From IMG/VR virus record IMGVR_UViG_3300017605_000304, positions 1-25,830 of that record: a stretch of 25,830 nucleotides of DNA. One strand, 5' to 3'. Shown here piece by piece: positions 5,462 to 10,704 of the stretch; the stretch's first letter is position 1, and every line of letters begins with the position of its first letter. A program made the position numbers and the translations under genes. The DNA comes from a virus. The notes under the pieces were generated by a model. It saw nothing but the letters and a program-made list of their open reading frames with translations. It was not told the DNA's origin and did no database searches.

Positions 5462-5614
5462 ACCCCTAAATCCCTCCCCCTCCCACTATGTTCCACCTGT
5501 GGTGGGTTTGTCTAGAGGCTGCCGACTTTTTGTGAAATGTCCAATTCTTTAGGACGTTATACGCCCTTCCCTAAGGAATCGGACAAGTCGGATTTGTGCT
5601 ACTTGTCCGTCTTG
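5462..5614. other. Palindrome-dense gap between cassettes
   Basis: No gene. It holds CCACCTGTGGTGG (5493-5505, self-complementary ends), the second copy of the 36-bp repeat, an inverted repeat 5539-5553/5570-5584 (13 of 15), and GGACAAGT/ACTTGTCC at about 5581-5608. It breaks the otherwise back-to-back cassette series between B3 and B4 and may be a control or former cassette site. Confidence 0.5.
5520..5555. repeat. 36-bp direct repeat, copy 2
   Basis: Matches 871-906 at about 32 of 36 positions in the same orientation. The GACTTTT stem of copy 1 is only partly kept here (GACTTTT/AAATGTC). It lies in the gene-free gap between cassettes B3 and B4. Confidence 0.65.
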
Positions 5615-5943
5615 CTAGGAAATGTACTCTTTGTCAGGCATGTCCGTTTTGCACTATTTAGGAGTTATATACCCTATTGGCCCATTCGACCTGATTTTCG
5701 CCGAAACGCTCGATTTGTACCTTAAGTGCGATTAGCACCTCTTGTTCCAAATCGGTGGGAATGCCCGCATTGACCAGAGCCTTCCGAAATGCCTGATATG
5801 GGTAGTCTAGGTCGATCTGAGCCATTTCGCCCAGTCCTTCCCGAATGTCCATTTCGAGGCTTTCGTCTGCAAAGCCCATTACGTCCATTTTGTCTCCTTT
5901 GTCCGATACGTCGGACATGCCTGATAAGGAGCACATTTCCTAG
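5615..5943. repeat. Gene-enclosing inverted repeat, cassette B4
   Basis: The arms at 5615-5646 and 5912-5943 match at 29 of 32 positions in inverted orientation, the longest pair. They enclose the gene at 5658-5888. The right arm ends on the first base of the next cassette's left arm. Confidence 0.78.
5658..5888 (-). CDS. Acidic hypothetical protein, 76 aa
   Basis: Starts at the ATG at 5888-5886, directly after the standard leader AAAGGAGACAAA. Acidic N-terminal half (MDVMGFADESLEMDIREG) and a helical C-terminal half (QAFRKALVNAGIPTDLEQEV, IALKVQIERFGENQ). In the N-terminal half Asp or Gly falls on nearly every third codon, following the 9-bp nucleotide period. Function unknown. Enclosed by cassette repeat B4. 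Confidence 0.62.
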   Translation of the reverse strand: MDVMGFADESLEMDIREGLGEMAQIDLDYPYQAFRKALVNAGIPTDLEQEVLIALKVQIERFGENQVEWANRVYNS

Positions 5944-6270
5944 ATGTCGGGATTCAACCCCATATGTCCGGATTGTCCGATTTGTCCTAGTTGGCTAGGA
6001 TTCGGGGGATTCTACCCATATAGTCGGCAAAGCCACCAAATGTCATGACAACAGAGGGATCGTCCGCAATGTCTAGCATGTCCTGTGTTTCCTCATTTGG
6101 GAAGAATGCCTGATCTGCCTCATTCTTCTCATTTGTCACGAAATGTCCGATTTGCGGTAGTCCGCACACATTGTCGTAGTAAAGCACCTGATGTACGGAA
6201 TATCGTGCTTTGGCCATTTTGTCCTCCTATGTCCGTTTTATCCAGACATATGAGGATGATTCCCGACATC
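5943..6270. repeat. Gene-enclosing inverted repeat, cassette B5
   Basis: The arms at 5943-5971 and 6242-6270 match at 25 of 29 positions in inverted orientation and enclose the gene at 5987-6217. This is the most divergent pair. Confidence 0.7.
5987..6217 (-). CDS. Hypothetical protein, 76 aa
   Basis: Starts at the ATG at 6217-6215 with AGGAGG seven bases upstream. Basic and aromatic N-terminus (MAKARYSVHQVLYYDN) and an acidic middle (NEKNEADQAFFPNEETQDML). No motif recognised. It is the first gene downstream of the leftward promoter region at 6275-6440 and is enclosed by cassette repeat B5. Confidence 0.62.
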   Translation of the reverse strand: MAKARYSVHQVLYYDNVCGLPQIGHFVTNEKNEADQAFFPNEETQDMLDIADDPSVVMTFGGFADYMGRIPRILAN

Positions 6271-6459
6271 TCCACTATTGAGTTGATAAGAGACGATTTG
6301 AGGGGGTTTCGCCCGATTGCCCGGTTCCTCCTCGTTTGTCCGTTCTGCCCTACTACCTCCAGTATACCACACCCTATATCCGAAATGTCCGAATTATCAT
6401 CATATTTCAGGGAGAAGTTGATCTGTGATCTTCGTCACACCGAAATATCCGTCATTTCC
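6271..6459 (-). promoter_or_regulatory. Leftward promoter region 2 with conserved leader
   Basis: On the minus strand an extended -10, TGGTATACT, lies at 6369-6361, preceded by GATATAGGGTG. The CRP-like site is 6424-6439. Downstream of the -10, positions 6275-6321 form a leader block nearly repeated at 8548-8594 (about 40 of 47 bases). No gene is visible. This should drive the leftward genes starting with 5987-6217. Confidence 0.5.
6424..6439. promoter_or_regulatory. CRP/GlxR-type palindrome 2
   Basis: TGTGATCTTCGTCACA fits TGTGA-N6-TCACA exactly. It is preceded by GTTGATC, as is site 3 at 8785. It lies about 60-65 bp upstream of the leftward -10 at 6361-6369. Confidence 0.65.
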
Positions 6460-6499
6460 GATATAGTAGCTTTAGACCGTCATGTCCGTTTTGGTATGG

Positions 6500-6652
6500 T
6501 TAGTCCGTATTGCAGAAAAAGCCCGGAACGCCCGAAATTTCGTATCCGCACCCAAAGAGAACAATGCCCTTGTTTGTCCCGTTATAGACTCTTATGTTCC
6601 ACAACGTGACAAATGTCAGGATTAGGACGATTGTCCAAATTGCCCTCTTCAT
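6500..6652 (-). CDS. Small secreted or membrane-anchored protein, 50 aa
   Basis: From the ATG at 6652-6650, overlapping the upstream TGA as ATGA, so coupled to the gene at 6649-6849. It reads MKRAIWTIVLILTFVTLW, a charged start plus a hydrophobic helix (residues 5-18), then a short polar part with two cysteines (Cys35, Cys47) that could be disulfide-bonded outside the cell. It ends at the TAA at 6502-6500. No lipobox. Signal anchor or signal peptide are both possible. Function unknown. Confidence 0.6.
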   Translation of the reverse strand: MKRAIWTIVLILTFVTLWNIRVYNGTNKGIVLFGCGYEISGVPGFFCNTD

Positions 6653-6849
6653 GCCGATACGTACCTTGGATAGGCATTTCGGTGCATAAGGTACGATTTC
6701 TCCGCTAAGCGAAGTTCGTCCTCTATGACCTCAATGTCCGGTTCGTCCAGAATGTCCAAAATGCCAAAAACGTCGAATTTGTCTAACATGTCCATTTTGT
6801 TACGAAATTCCCTTTCGTCCAAAATGTCCTGATAGTTCATTCTAGGCAT
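6649..6849 (-). CDS. Acidic hypothetical protein, 66 aa
   Basis: I start at the ATG at 6849-6847, preceded by AAAGGAG with seven bases spacing; an upstream frame extension runs into the repeat arm. The centre is rich in repeated Asp-Ile/Leu (DILDE, MDMLDKF, ILDILDEPDIEV), which follows from the GTCC/GGAC-type 9-bp period and may still form an acidic helix. The C-terminus is basic and aromatic (SYLMHRNAYPRY). Function unknown. Coupled to the membrane peptide downstream. Confidence 0.6.
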   Translation of the reverse strand: MPRMNYQDILDEREFRNKMDMLDKFDVFGILDILDEPDIEVIEDELRLAEKSYLMHRNAYPRYVSA

Positions 6850-6905
6850 GTTTGTACTCCTTTGTCCGTTTTGTACGGACATGACGGTTTAGAGCTACTA
6901 TATCC

Positions 6906-7269
6906 GATATACCCGTTTTAGACTGGCATGTCCGTTTTGCATTACTTTACAGTGATTTTACCGTTTTGGAGCTTTTCGACCGTCGCGTACCATTTGCGGT
7001 TGTTGTACGGGTTTGGACCGGTAACGGAGTATTTGACCCCAATGACCAAATTGTCCGCACTGCCCGTAAAGGGCGTATGGTCCGAAGTGCCGTATACGAC
7101 CACATCATCCGGATTTGCCTCAATTGCCCGCTTTAGGGCAGCTTTGGTAGGAATGTCCTTTCCGTCCGATCTGTTCTGTACGCCCACATTTACGTAGCTT
7201 GCCACGTTTTGCTCCTTATGTCCGATTTGTGTTTTAATGTCGGACATGCCAGTTTAGAACGGGTATATC
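6906..7269. repeat. Gene-enclosing inverted repeat, cassette B7
   Basis: The arms at 6906-6934 and 7241-7269 match at 27 of 29 positions in inverted orientation and enclose the gene at 6942-7205. Both arms hold TTTAGA in the plus orientation, which accounts for both mismatches. Confidence 0.78.
6942..7205 (-). CDS. Hypothetical beta-rich protein, 87 aa
   Basis: I start at the GTG at 7205-7203 because AAGGAGCAAAAC lies directly before it, whereas the ATG at 7247 lies inside the inverted-repeat arm. The product begins MASYVNVGVQNRSDG. It has a helix (TKAALKRAIEANPDD) followed by VVVYGTSDHTPF and LVIGVKYSVTGPNPYN, then KWYATVEKLQNGKITV, a possible alpha-plus-beta fold. The helix-turn-strand pattern could bind DNA or protein, but no family is recognised. 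Enclosed by cassette repeat B7. Confidence 0.65.
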   Translation of the reverse strand: MASYVNVGVQNRSDGKDIPTKAALKRAIEANPDDVVVYGTSDHTPFTGSADNLVIGVKYSVTGPNPYNNRKWYATVEKLQNGKITVK

Positions 7270-7271
7270 AT

Positions 7272-7601
7272 GAATCATCCGGTTATAAATGGGTATGTCT
7301 CGTTCTGTCCGATTTTAGGCGGTTTGTGACCTTTCGAGTACCATGCGACGATGATCCCGAATTGTCTGTAATGCCCTACTTGTGGCAAGTTGGTCGTCTT
7401 CGTCCTCTATGCCCGATTCGACCACTTTGTCCCATATCATTTGGAATGTCCAAGTTACCAGCATTTCTGCCTTTATGGCCGCAAAGACCGCTTTGTGCAC
7501 CTTTGGGCTTCTTGTCCATAGATATGGCATTTGCACCGTTTTGGCCATTTCGTCTCCTATGTCCGTTTTGGGAGACATACCCATATATGACCGGATGATT
7601 C
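7272..7601. repeat. Gene-enclosing inverted repeat, cassette B8
   Basis: The arms at 7272-7301 and 7572-7601 match at 28 of 30 positions in inverted orientation and enclose the gene at 7315-7548. Two bases separate it from B7 and three from B9. Confidence 0.8.
7315..7548 (-). CDS. Hypothetical helical protein, 77 aa
   Basis: Starts at the ATG at 7548-7546, after the standard leader GGACATAGGAGACGAA. Predicted mostly helical: SPKVHKAVFAAIKAEMLVTW, FQMIWDKVVESGIEDEDD and TSRALQTIRDHRRMVLERS. The basic C-terminal helix could contact nucleic acid, but no helix-turn-helix is clear. Function unknown. Enclosed by cassette repeat B8. Confidence 0.65.
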   Translation of the reverse strand: MAKTVQMPYLWTRSPKVHKAVFAAIKAEMLVTWTFQMIWDKVVESGIEDEDDQLATSRALQTIRDHRRMVLERSQTA

Positions 7602-7604
7602 TAA

Positions 7605-7889
7605 ACAATCCAGGTTTAGACGCATATGTCCGATTTGGTTACTTTTAGGCGTCTTCGACCAGTTTGATCACAATGTCCGAATCGTGCATATAGTCCTCTA
7701 TGAGAAAACTGCGATCATTGCGAAGAATGTCCTCAATCTCCTCTTTGAGTACTATGTCCACATTGTCGAATCTGTCCGCTTCTGTCTCGATTAGTACCCA
7801 AATGTGAACTTTGCCGTTTTCGTCCACATATTCCATTTTTGTCTCCTATGTCCGTTTTGGCCGGACATATGCGTTTAGACCTGGATTGT
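7605..7889. repeat. Gene-enclosing inverted repeat, cassette B9
   Basis: The arms at 7605-7632 and 7862-7889 match at 26 of 28 positions in inverted orientation and enclose the gene at 7645-7836. Between the ribosome site and the right arm a second ATGTCCG faces the arm's CGGACAT, giving a local hairpin next to the ribosome site. Confidence 0.8.
7645..7836 (-). CDS. Acidic hypothetical protein, 63 aa
   Basis: Starts at the ATG at 7836-7834 after GGACATAGGAGACAAAA. Begins MEYVDENGKVHIWVLIETEA, which looks like a beta hairpin, then acidic helices (IVLKEEIEDILRNDRSFLIED). The product is strongly acidic. No family recognised. Enclosed by cassette repeat B9. Confidence 0.62.
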   Translation of the reverse strand: MEYVDENGKVHIWVLIETEADRFDNVDIVLKEEIEDILRNDRSFLIEDYMHDSDIVIKLVEDA

Positions 7890-7892
7890 CTG

Positions 7893-8229
7893 GATAATCC
7901 GGTTATGGGGTGTATGTCCGATTTGCACTATCTGTCTAAATTGCGCCGATTTTCCACGGTTCGACCTCTATGAGCGTTTCGCCCACAATGCCCACTACGT
8001 TCCAATCGTCGTCTATGACACATTCGCGCATAATGACCGTATTGCCCAGATTGGGTAGTTCGACCACTATGTACAGTTTGTCCTCATTGTCCGGAGTGAG
8101 CATAAACTCCTCATATCCGACGATTGTCCCAAATTCGACCCGAAAGTCGTCTTTGTCCAAATAGTACGTAGTTTCCATTTTGTCTCCTATGTCCGATTCG
8201 GCGGACATACACCCTATGACCGGATTATC
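7893..8229. repeat. Gene-enclosing inverted repeat, cassette B10
   Basis: The arms at 7893-7920 and 8202-8229 match at 26 of 28 positions in inverted orientation and enclose the gene at 7936-8178. Confidence 0.8.
7936..8178 (-). CDS. Hypothetical beta-rich acidic protein, 80 aa
   Basis: Starts at the ATG at 8178-8176, after GGACATAGGAGACAAA; a longer frame to 8262 would cross the repeat arm. The strands VEFGTIVGYEE, KLYIVVELPN, TVIMRECVIDDDWNVVGIVG and TLIEVEPW suggest a small barrel. It lies in the clearest 9-bp-periodic stretch: sixteen successive 9-mers in one phase from 7963 all begin with G on the plus strand. Function unknown. Enclosed by cassette repeat B10. Confidence 0.65.
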   Translation of the reverse strand: METTYYLDKDDFRVEFGTIVGYEEFMLTPDNEDKLYIVVELPNLGNTVIMRECVIDDDWNVVGIVGETLIEVEPWKIGAI

Positions 8230-8237
8230 CGATCTGT

Positions 8238-8530
8238 CTCTCAAGTCCCCTATGTCCGGCATGTCCGCTTTTGCTTAGATCTGACCGGTTAGGAAGGCTT
8301 TCTCCAGTTTCACCAAGTTTGTCTTGGTTTCGACTAGCTTGTCCAGTTTCGCCGTGATTTGTCGTACTGCGTCCTGGAATGTCGTGATATCATCCCGAAT
8401 GTCCAGGTTTAGCACGTCTTGGGAGATTTCGTCTAGATCTGCGTTGAAATGTCCCGCAATGGCGTCTTTGTCCATCTTTGTCTCCTTATGTCCGTTTTGT
8501 CGGACATGCCGGATATGGGAGACTTGAGAG
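8238..8530. repeat. Gene-enclosing inverted repeat, cassette B11
   Basis: The arms at 8238-8267 and 8501-8530 match at 27 of 30 positions in inverted orientation and enclose the gene at 8275-8475. It is the last gene-bearing cassette, next to the control region. Confidence 0.78.
8275..8475 (-). CDS. Coiled-coil-like hypothetical protein, 66 aa
   Basis: Starts at the ATG at 8475-8473, after GGACATAAGGAGACAAAG. Almost wholly helical with heptad-like hydrophobics (VLNLDIRDDITTFQDAVRQI, AKLDKLVETKTNLVKLEKAF), so a short coiled coil or oligomeric helix bundle is likely. It is the first gene of the leftward array downstream of promoter region 3 and so is probably the most strongly expressed. Function unknown. 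Enclosed by cassette repeat B11. Confidence 0.65.
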   Translation of the reverse strand: MDKDAIAGHFNADLDEISQDVLNLDIRDDITTFQDAVRQITAKLDKLVETKTNLVKLEKAFLTGQI

Positions 8531-8784
8531 CTTTGCCCTGTCTGTCGCTATTGAGTTGAAAAGTGACGATTTGGGTTGGTTTCACCGGTTTGCCGGAAGT
8601 GTCCGGTATTTCCGTTCCGCCCCCTTGGTGCACCTTCAGTCTAGCATAGCCCGGTCTGTGCTACTATGTCGTATATGTCCGTTTTATGGTCATATAGCAG
8701 GGCAAGTTTTGACCCACTATATTAGTACAAATCCGGACATATACGATATATACGGGCAGAACGGGGCAAATGGGGATGTTGATC

Positions 8785-8800
8785 TGTGACGTACGTCACA
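8785..8800. promoter_or_regulatory. CRP/GlxR-type palindrome 3
   Basis: TGTGACGTACGTCACA is a perfect 16-bp palindrome and fits TGTGA-N6-TCACA. As at site 2 it is preceded by GTTGATC. It lies upstream of the leftward array. Confidence 0.68.
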
Positions 8801-8881
8801 CTGACCCACTATATGGTGATATGTCCCATATGCCCGTTTCAATATGCCCCTTATATGGGCATATATCCGGACATACCGGAC

Positions 8882-8897
8882 TGTGATGTACGTCACA
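8882..8897. promoter_or_regulatory. CRP/GlxR-type palindrome 4
   Basis: TGTGATGTACGTCACA fits TGTGA-N6-TCACA exactly, 97 bp from site 3 centre to centre (about nine helical turns), so the two could be bound on one face of the DNA. Confidence 0.66.
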
Positions 8898-9203
8898 CTG
8901 TGAGGTATATGATGATATGCCCCTTATATGTGGATATAGGGTAATATGTCCGTTTTGCGATGATTGTGCGTGTCCGGATTATGAGTAAATAAGATGATAT
9001 ATTAACTATATTATGAAATAAGATGATAAATTGGACATTTTGGCAGGTTCCACGTAGATCTAAGATGAAAAGAAGTGTTAGTGAATTGACATAGTAATAA
9101 ATCGATTATTCTTAGATTCAACGAGGATTGGCTGTAAAAAGAAGTGTTAACAAATTGACAGTATTATAAGCATATAATTGAAAATAATGTGATTTAGTGA
9201 AAT

Positions 9204-9223
9204 TGTGTCAGTGTCTTGACACA
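9204..9223. promoter_or_regulatory. Palindromic operator-like site
   Basis: TGTGTCA (9204-9210) and TGACACA (9217-9223) are perfect 7-bp arms with a 6-bp spacer. The site abuts the -35 of the putative late promoter at 9231, a usual place for a repressor or activator dimer. Confidence 0.5.
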
Positions 9224-9230
9224 TCAATAG

Positions 9231-9259
9231 TTGACGCATGATGTGGGTACTGCTACTCT
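9231..9259 (+). promoter_or_regulatory. Putative late-operon promoter
   Basis: TTGACG (9231-9236), a 17-bp spacer, then TACTCT (9254-9259) preceded by TGC, an extended -10. Transcription would start near 9266, about 23 bases before the ATG at 9289, leaving room for AGGAGG at 9276-9281. Confidence 0.5.
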
Positions 9260-9288
9260 GTTCTTGAGGACTCTTAGGAGGTGAACAC

Positions 9289-9624
9289 ATGGGTAACTCA
9301 GCCGACAGACCGCAGTCCGATCCTTCCTGGGATCCGATCCGCGCATTGGAGAACCTTAAGTTAGAACGCGCATTAGACAGCACGGATACTCCTGATCTCG
9401 TTGCTAGACGATTATTCAAAGAGAATCTTCCTGTTGCTGTGATGGCCATTTGTCATCTTGCTACATACTCAGATACTGAAGTAATAAGATTCAACGCGGC
9501 TAAGTTCATTGTTGAACGGACAATGGGTCCAGCCGAGCGTGTTGTTTCTGAAACTGGTAAGCATGCATGGGATGACATTTACGATAACGTTGTCACCGAA
9601 GCGGAAGGCTATCTTAGCCGATAA
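9289..9624 (+). CDS. Putative terminase small subunit
   Basis: 111 residues, with AGGAGG seven bases before the ATG. All-helical composition; the segment TEVIRFNAAKFIVERTMGPA resembles the conserved helical region of small terminases in actinobacterial phages (residues repeated as R-x-x-A-A-x-x-x-x-x-R-x-x-G-P-A). Small terminases recognise the packaging site and hand DNA to the large subunit. The first position of the late operon supports this. Between it and the large subunit lie six small genes, which is more than usual. Its first residues are polar and probably disordered. Confidence 0.55.
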   Translation: MGNSADRPQSDPSWDPIRALENLKLERALDSTDTPDLVARRLFKENLPVAVMAICHLATYSDTEVIRFNAAKFIVERTMGPAERVVSETGKHAWDDIYDNVVTEAEGYLSR

Positions 9625-9645
9625 TATCAGCGAGGGTAGCCTTCC
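9603..9645. repeat. Hairpin across the small terminase stop codon
   Basis: GGAAGGCTA (9603-9611) and TAGCCTTCC (9637-9645) are exact complements with a 25-base loop that holds the stop codon. It is followed by CCTGTGGTGTTTT and the next ribosome site. It may attenuate or process the late mRNA. Confidence 0.5.
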
Positions 9646-9672
9646 TCCTGTGGTGTTTTAAAGGAGGGGATT

Positions 9673-10173
9673 GTGCCGGCAAGACGTGGACTTCGCGGAG
9701 ATAATGTTATCTACCGCAGTGCATCTGGTGACACCATGGCAGTTGTACTAAGTGGAGGACAAGGAGATGCACCTGCTGCTCCGGTTGCTGTTGGTAGTGG
9801 TACAGGTGGAACTCTAGCTGCCGCATCTTACACTTACAAAAATACTTACGTCAAAGATGGCGTTGAAAGTGCTCTAAGTGCTGCAAGCAATACATATGCA
9901 TCATCTGGATCAACTTCTTCAGTCGCATTAACAGTTGCGACAGTAGCCGGTGCGACTTCATACAAGATTTATGGTCGTACTGGTGGATCGTTCTTGCTTA
10001 TGAACACTATTACTGCCCCAACAGTACTATACACAGATACCGGCGCAGATACTCCATCCGGAGCTGCACCAGCAACTAACTTCAATGCAAGTTTCAGATC
10101 TCCATATACTGGACATACAGCTGTCACTGGTGTACTTCCTGGTGAGACTGCTGGCACCTACCAGAATATATAG
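9673..10173 (+). CDS. Ig/FN3-like virion protein
   Basis: 166 residues from a GTG preceded by AAGGAGGGG. After a short N-terminus (DNVIYRSASGDTMAV) residues 30-140 form an Ig- or fibronectin-III-like domain: GTLAAASYTYKNTYV, SSVALTVATVAGATSYKIYG, and an end Y-T-D-T-G-x-x-T-P-S-G-A. The same pattern occurs in the tail tube protein at 19420-20694. Such domains decorate phage heads and tails and bind weakly to surface sugars. The gene may encode a head fibre or decoration protein; the position before the large terminase is unusual for either. Confidence 0.6.
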   Translation: MPARRGLRGDNVIYRSASGDTMAVVLSGGQGDAPAAPVAVGSGTGGTLAAASYTYKNTYVKDGVESALSAASNTYASSGSTSSVALTVATVAGATSYKIYGRTGGSFLLMNTITAPTVLYTDTGADTPSGAAPATNFNASFRSPYTGHTAVTGVLPGETAGTYQNI

Positions 10174-10180
10174 GTGAAAA

Positions 10181-10501
10181 ATGCCTGGATATGCAGTAAT
10201 TAATACCAGACCCAGAGTATTATTCTCGGATAACTCCAATGTTGCTGTTGGTACTCCGGTTGTAAGTAGCTACACAAAATTGAATAAAACGTCTTTCATT
10301 CTGACAAAAACTAATGGTGGCGGAACTTACGGTATGACATTAGATTGGTCTATGGATGGAAGTACTGGAGTATTCCAGACTACTTCTGCACCAGCCAATA
10401 ATACGCCAACAACAATTAGTGCATTATGTCCGTACGTACGTTTCACTATTAGTGCAACGGGCAGCAATCTATCATCGCACCAAACCACTCTTATGATATG
10501 A
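10181..10501 (+). CDS. Hypothetical beta-rich virion-type protein
   Basis: 106 residues with AGGTG a few bases before the ATG. The sequence is Ser/Thr/Asn-rich with alternating strands (TSFILTKTNGGGTYGMTLDW, STGVFQTTSAP, YVRFTISATGSNLSS), typical of a jelly-roll or tail/fibre beta domain. It follows the Ig-like protein directly and may pair with it in the virion. It ends TGA overlapping the next ATG. No family recognised with certainty. Confidence 0.5.
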   Translation: MPGYAVINTRPRVLFSDNSNVAVGTPVVSSYTKLNKTSFILTKTNGGGTYGMTLDWSMDGSTGVFQTTSAPANNTPTTISALCPYVRFTISATGSNLSSHQTTLMI

Positions 10502-10704
10502 GCAATAGAGGTGTAGATTGTCTTGGTGCTACCATCGATAGTGATGGTACACCGAATTTTGCTTTCATATGTGATTGTGGTGTTACAACAGTAATAAAAT
10601 TAGTAGATTTAGGCGATAATCCATTGGAATTCGCTTACACATGTCAGTGTGAAGAAGTTCATTGGATCACAATTCAACGTGGGATAGAAAATGAAATTCA
10701 GTGA
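10498..10704 (+). CDS. Cys-rich, possible zinc-ribbon protein
   Basis: 68 residues; the start overlaps the upstream stop (ATGA), so it is probably coupled. CDCG (about residues 25-28) and CQCE (about 49-52) form two Cys-x-Cys knuckles spaced like a zinc ribbon, with beta strands between. Two further cysteines or histidines complete possible ligands. Such small ribbons bind nucleic acid or stabilise adaptors. Function not established. Confidence 0.5.
   Translation: MSNRGVDCLGATIDSDGTPNFAFICDCGVTTVIKLVDLGDNPLEFAYTCQCEEVHWITIQRGIENEIQ

Larger units (their letters stand above)
6460..6904. repeat. Gene-enclosing inverted repeat, cassette B6
   Basis: The arms at 6460-6488 and 6876-6904 match at 27 of 29 positions in inverted orientation. 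Unlike the other cassettes it encloses two overlapping genes (6500-6652 and 6649-6849), so the enclosed unit may be the translation unit. One base separates it from B7. Confidence 0.78.
8531..8980 (-). promoter_or_regulatory. Leftward promoter region 3 (gene-free)
   Basis: An extended -10, TGCTAGACT, lies on the minus strand at 8646-8638. Downstream of it is the leader block 8548-8594 shared with 6275-6321. Farther upstream are two CRP-like sites (8785-8800, 8882-8897), and ATATAGTGGGTCA-like boxes lie on the minus strand below each (about 8711-8722 and 8803-8814). A gene-less 13-bp inverted repeat (8669-8681/8734-8746) and two 17-bp direct repeats beginning ATATGCCCCTTATATG (about 8849 and 8914) add to the density. 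No gene seen. Confidence 0.5.
8981..9288 (+). promoter_or_regulatory. AT-rich rightward control region
   Basis: No gene. Two direct copies of AATAAGATGATA occur near 8986 and 9016. Two copies of AAAAGAAGTGTTA-N3-AATTGACA start at 9068 and 9137, 69 bp apart, each ending in a -35-like TTGACA. The palindrome at 9204-9223 and the promoter at 9231-9259 follow. The repeated blocks suggest either stacked promoters or an activator array for the late operon; an origin is also possible. Confidence 0.45.

Noticed and set aside
5493-5505. CCACCTGTGGTGG and the similar site at 10871-10884 as intrinsic terminators
   Set aside because: The stem is only four or five base pairs and any T-run is short; the 10876 copy leads directly into a ribosome site.
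4317-8530. CRISPR-like array
   Set aside because: Repeats are inverted pairs that differ between units, and the spacers are coding sequences of unequal length. This does not fit CRISPR.
4317-8530. Tandem small transposons or integron cassettes
   Set aside because: There is no transposase or integrase, no target-site duplications were seen, each arm pair is unique, and there are no attC-type R/L boxes.
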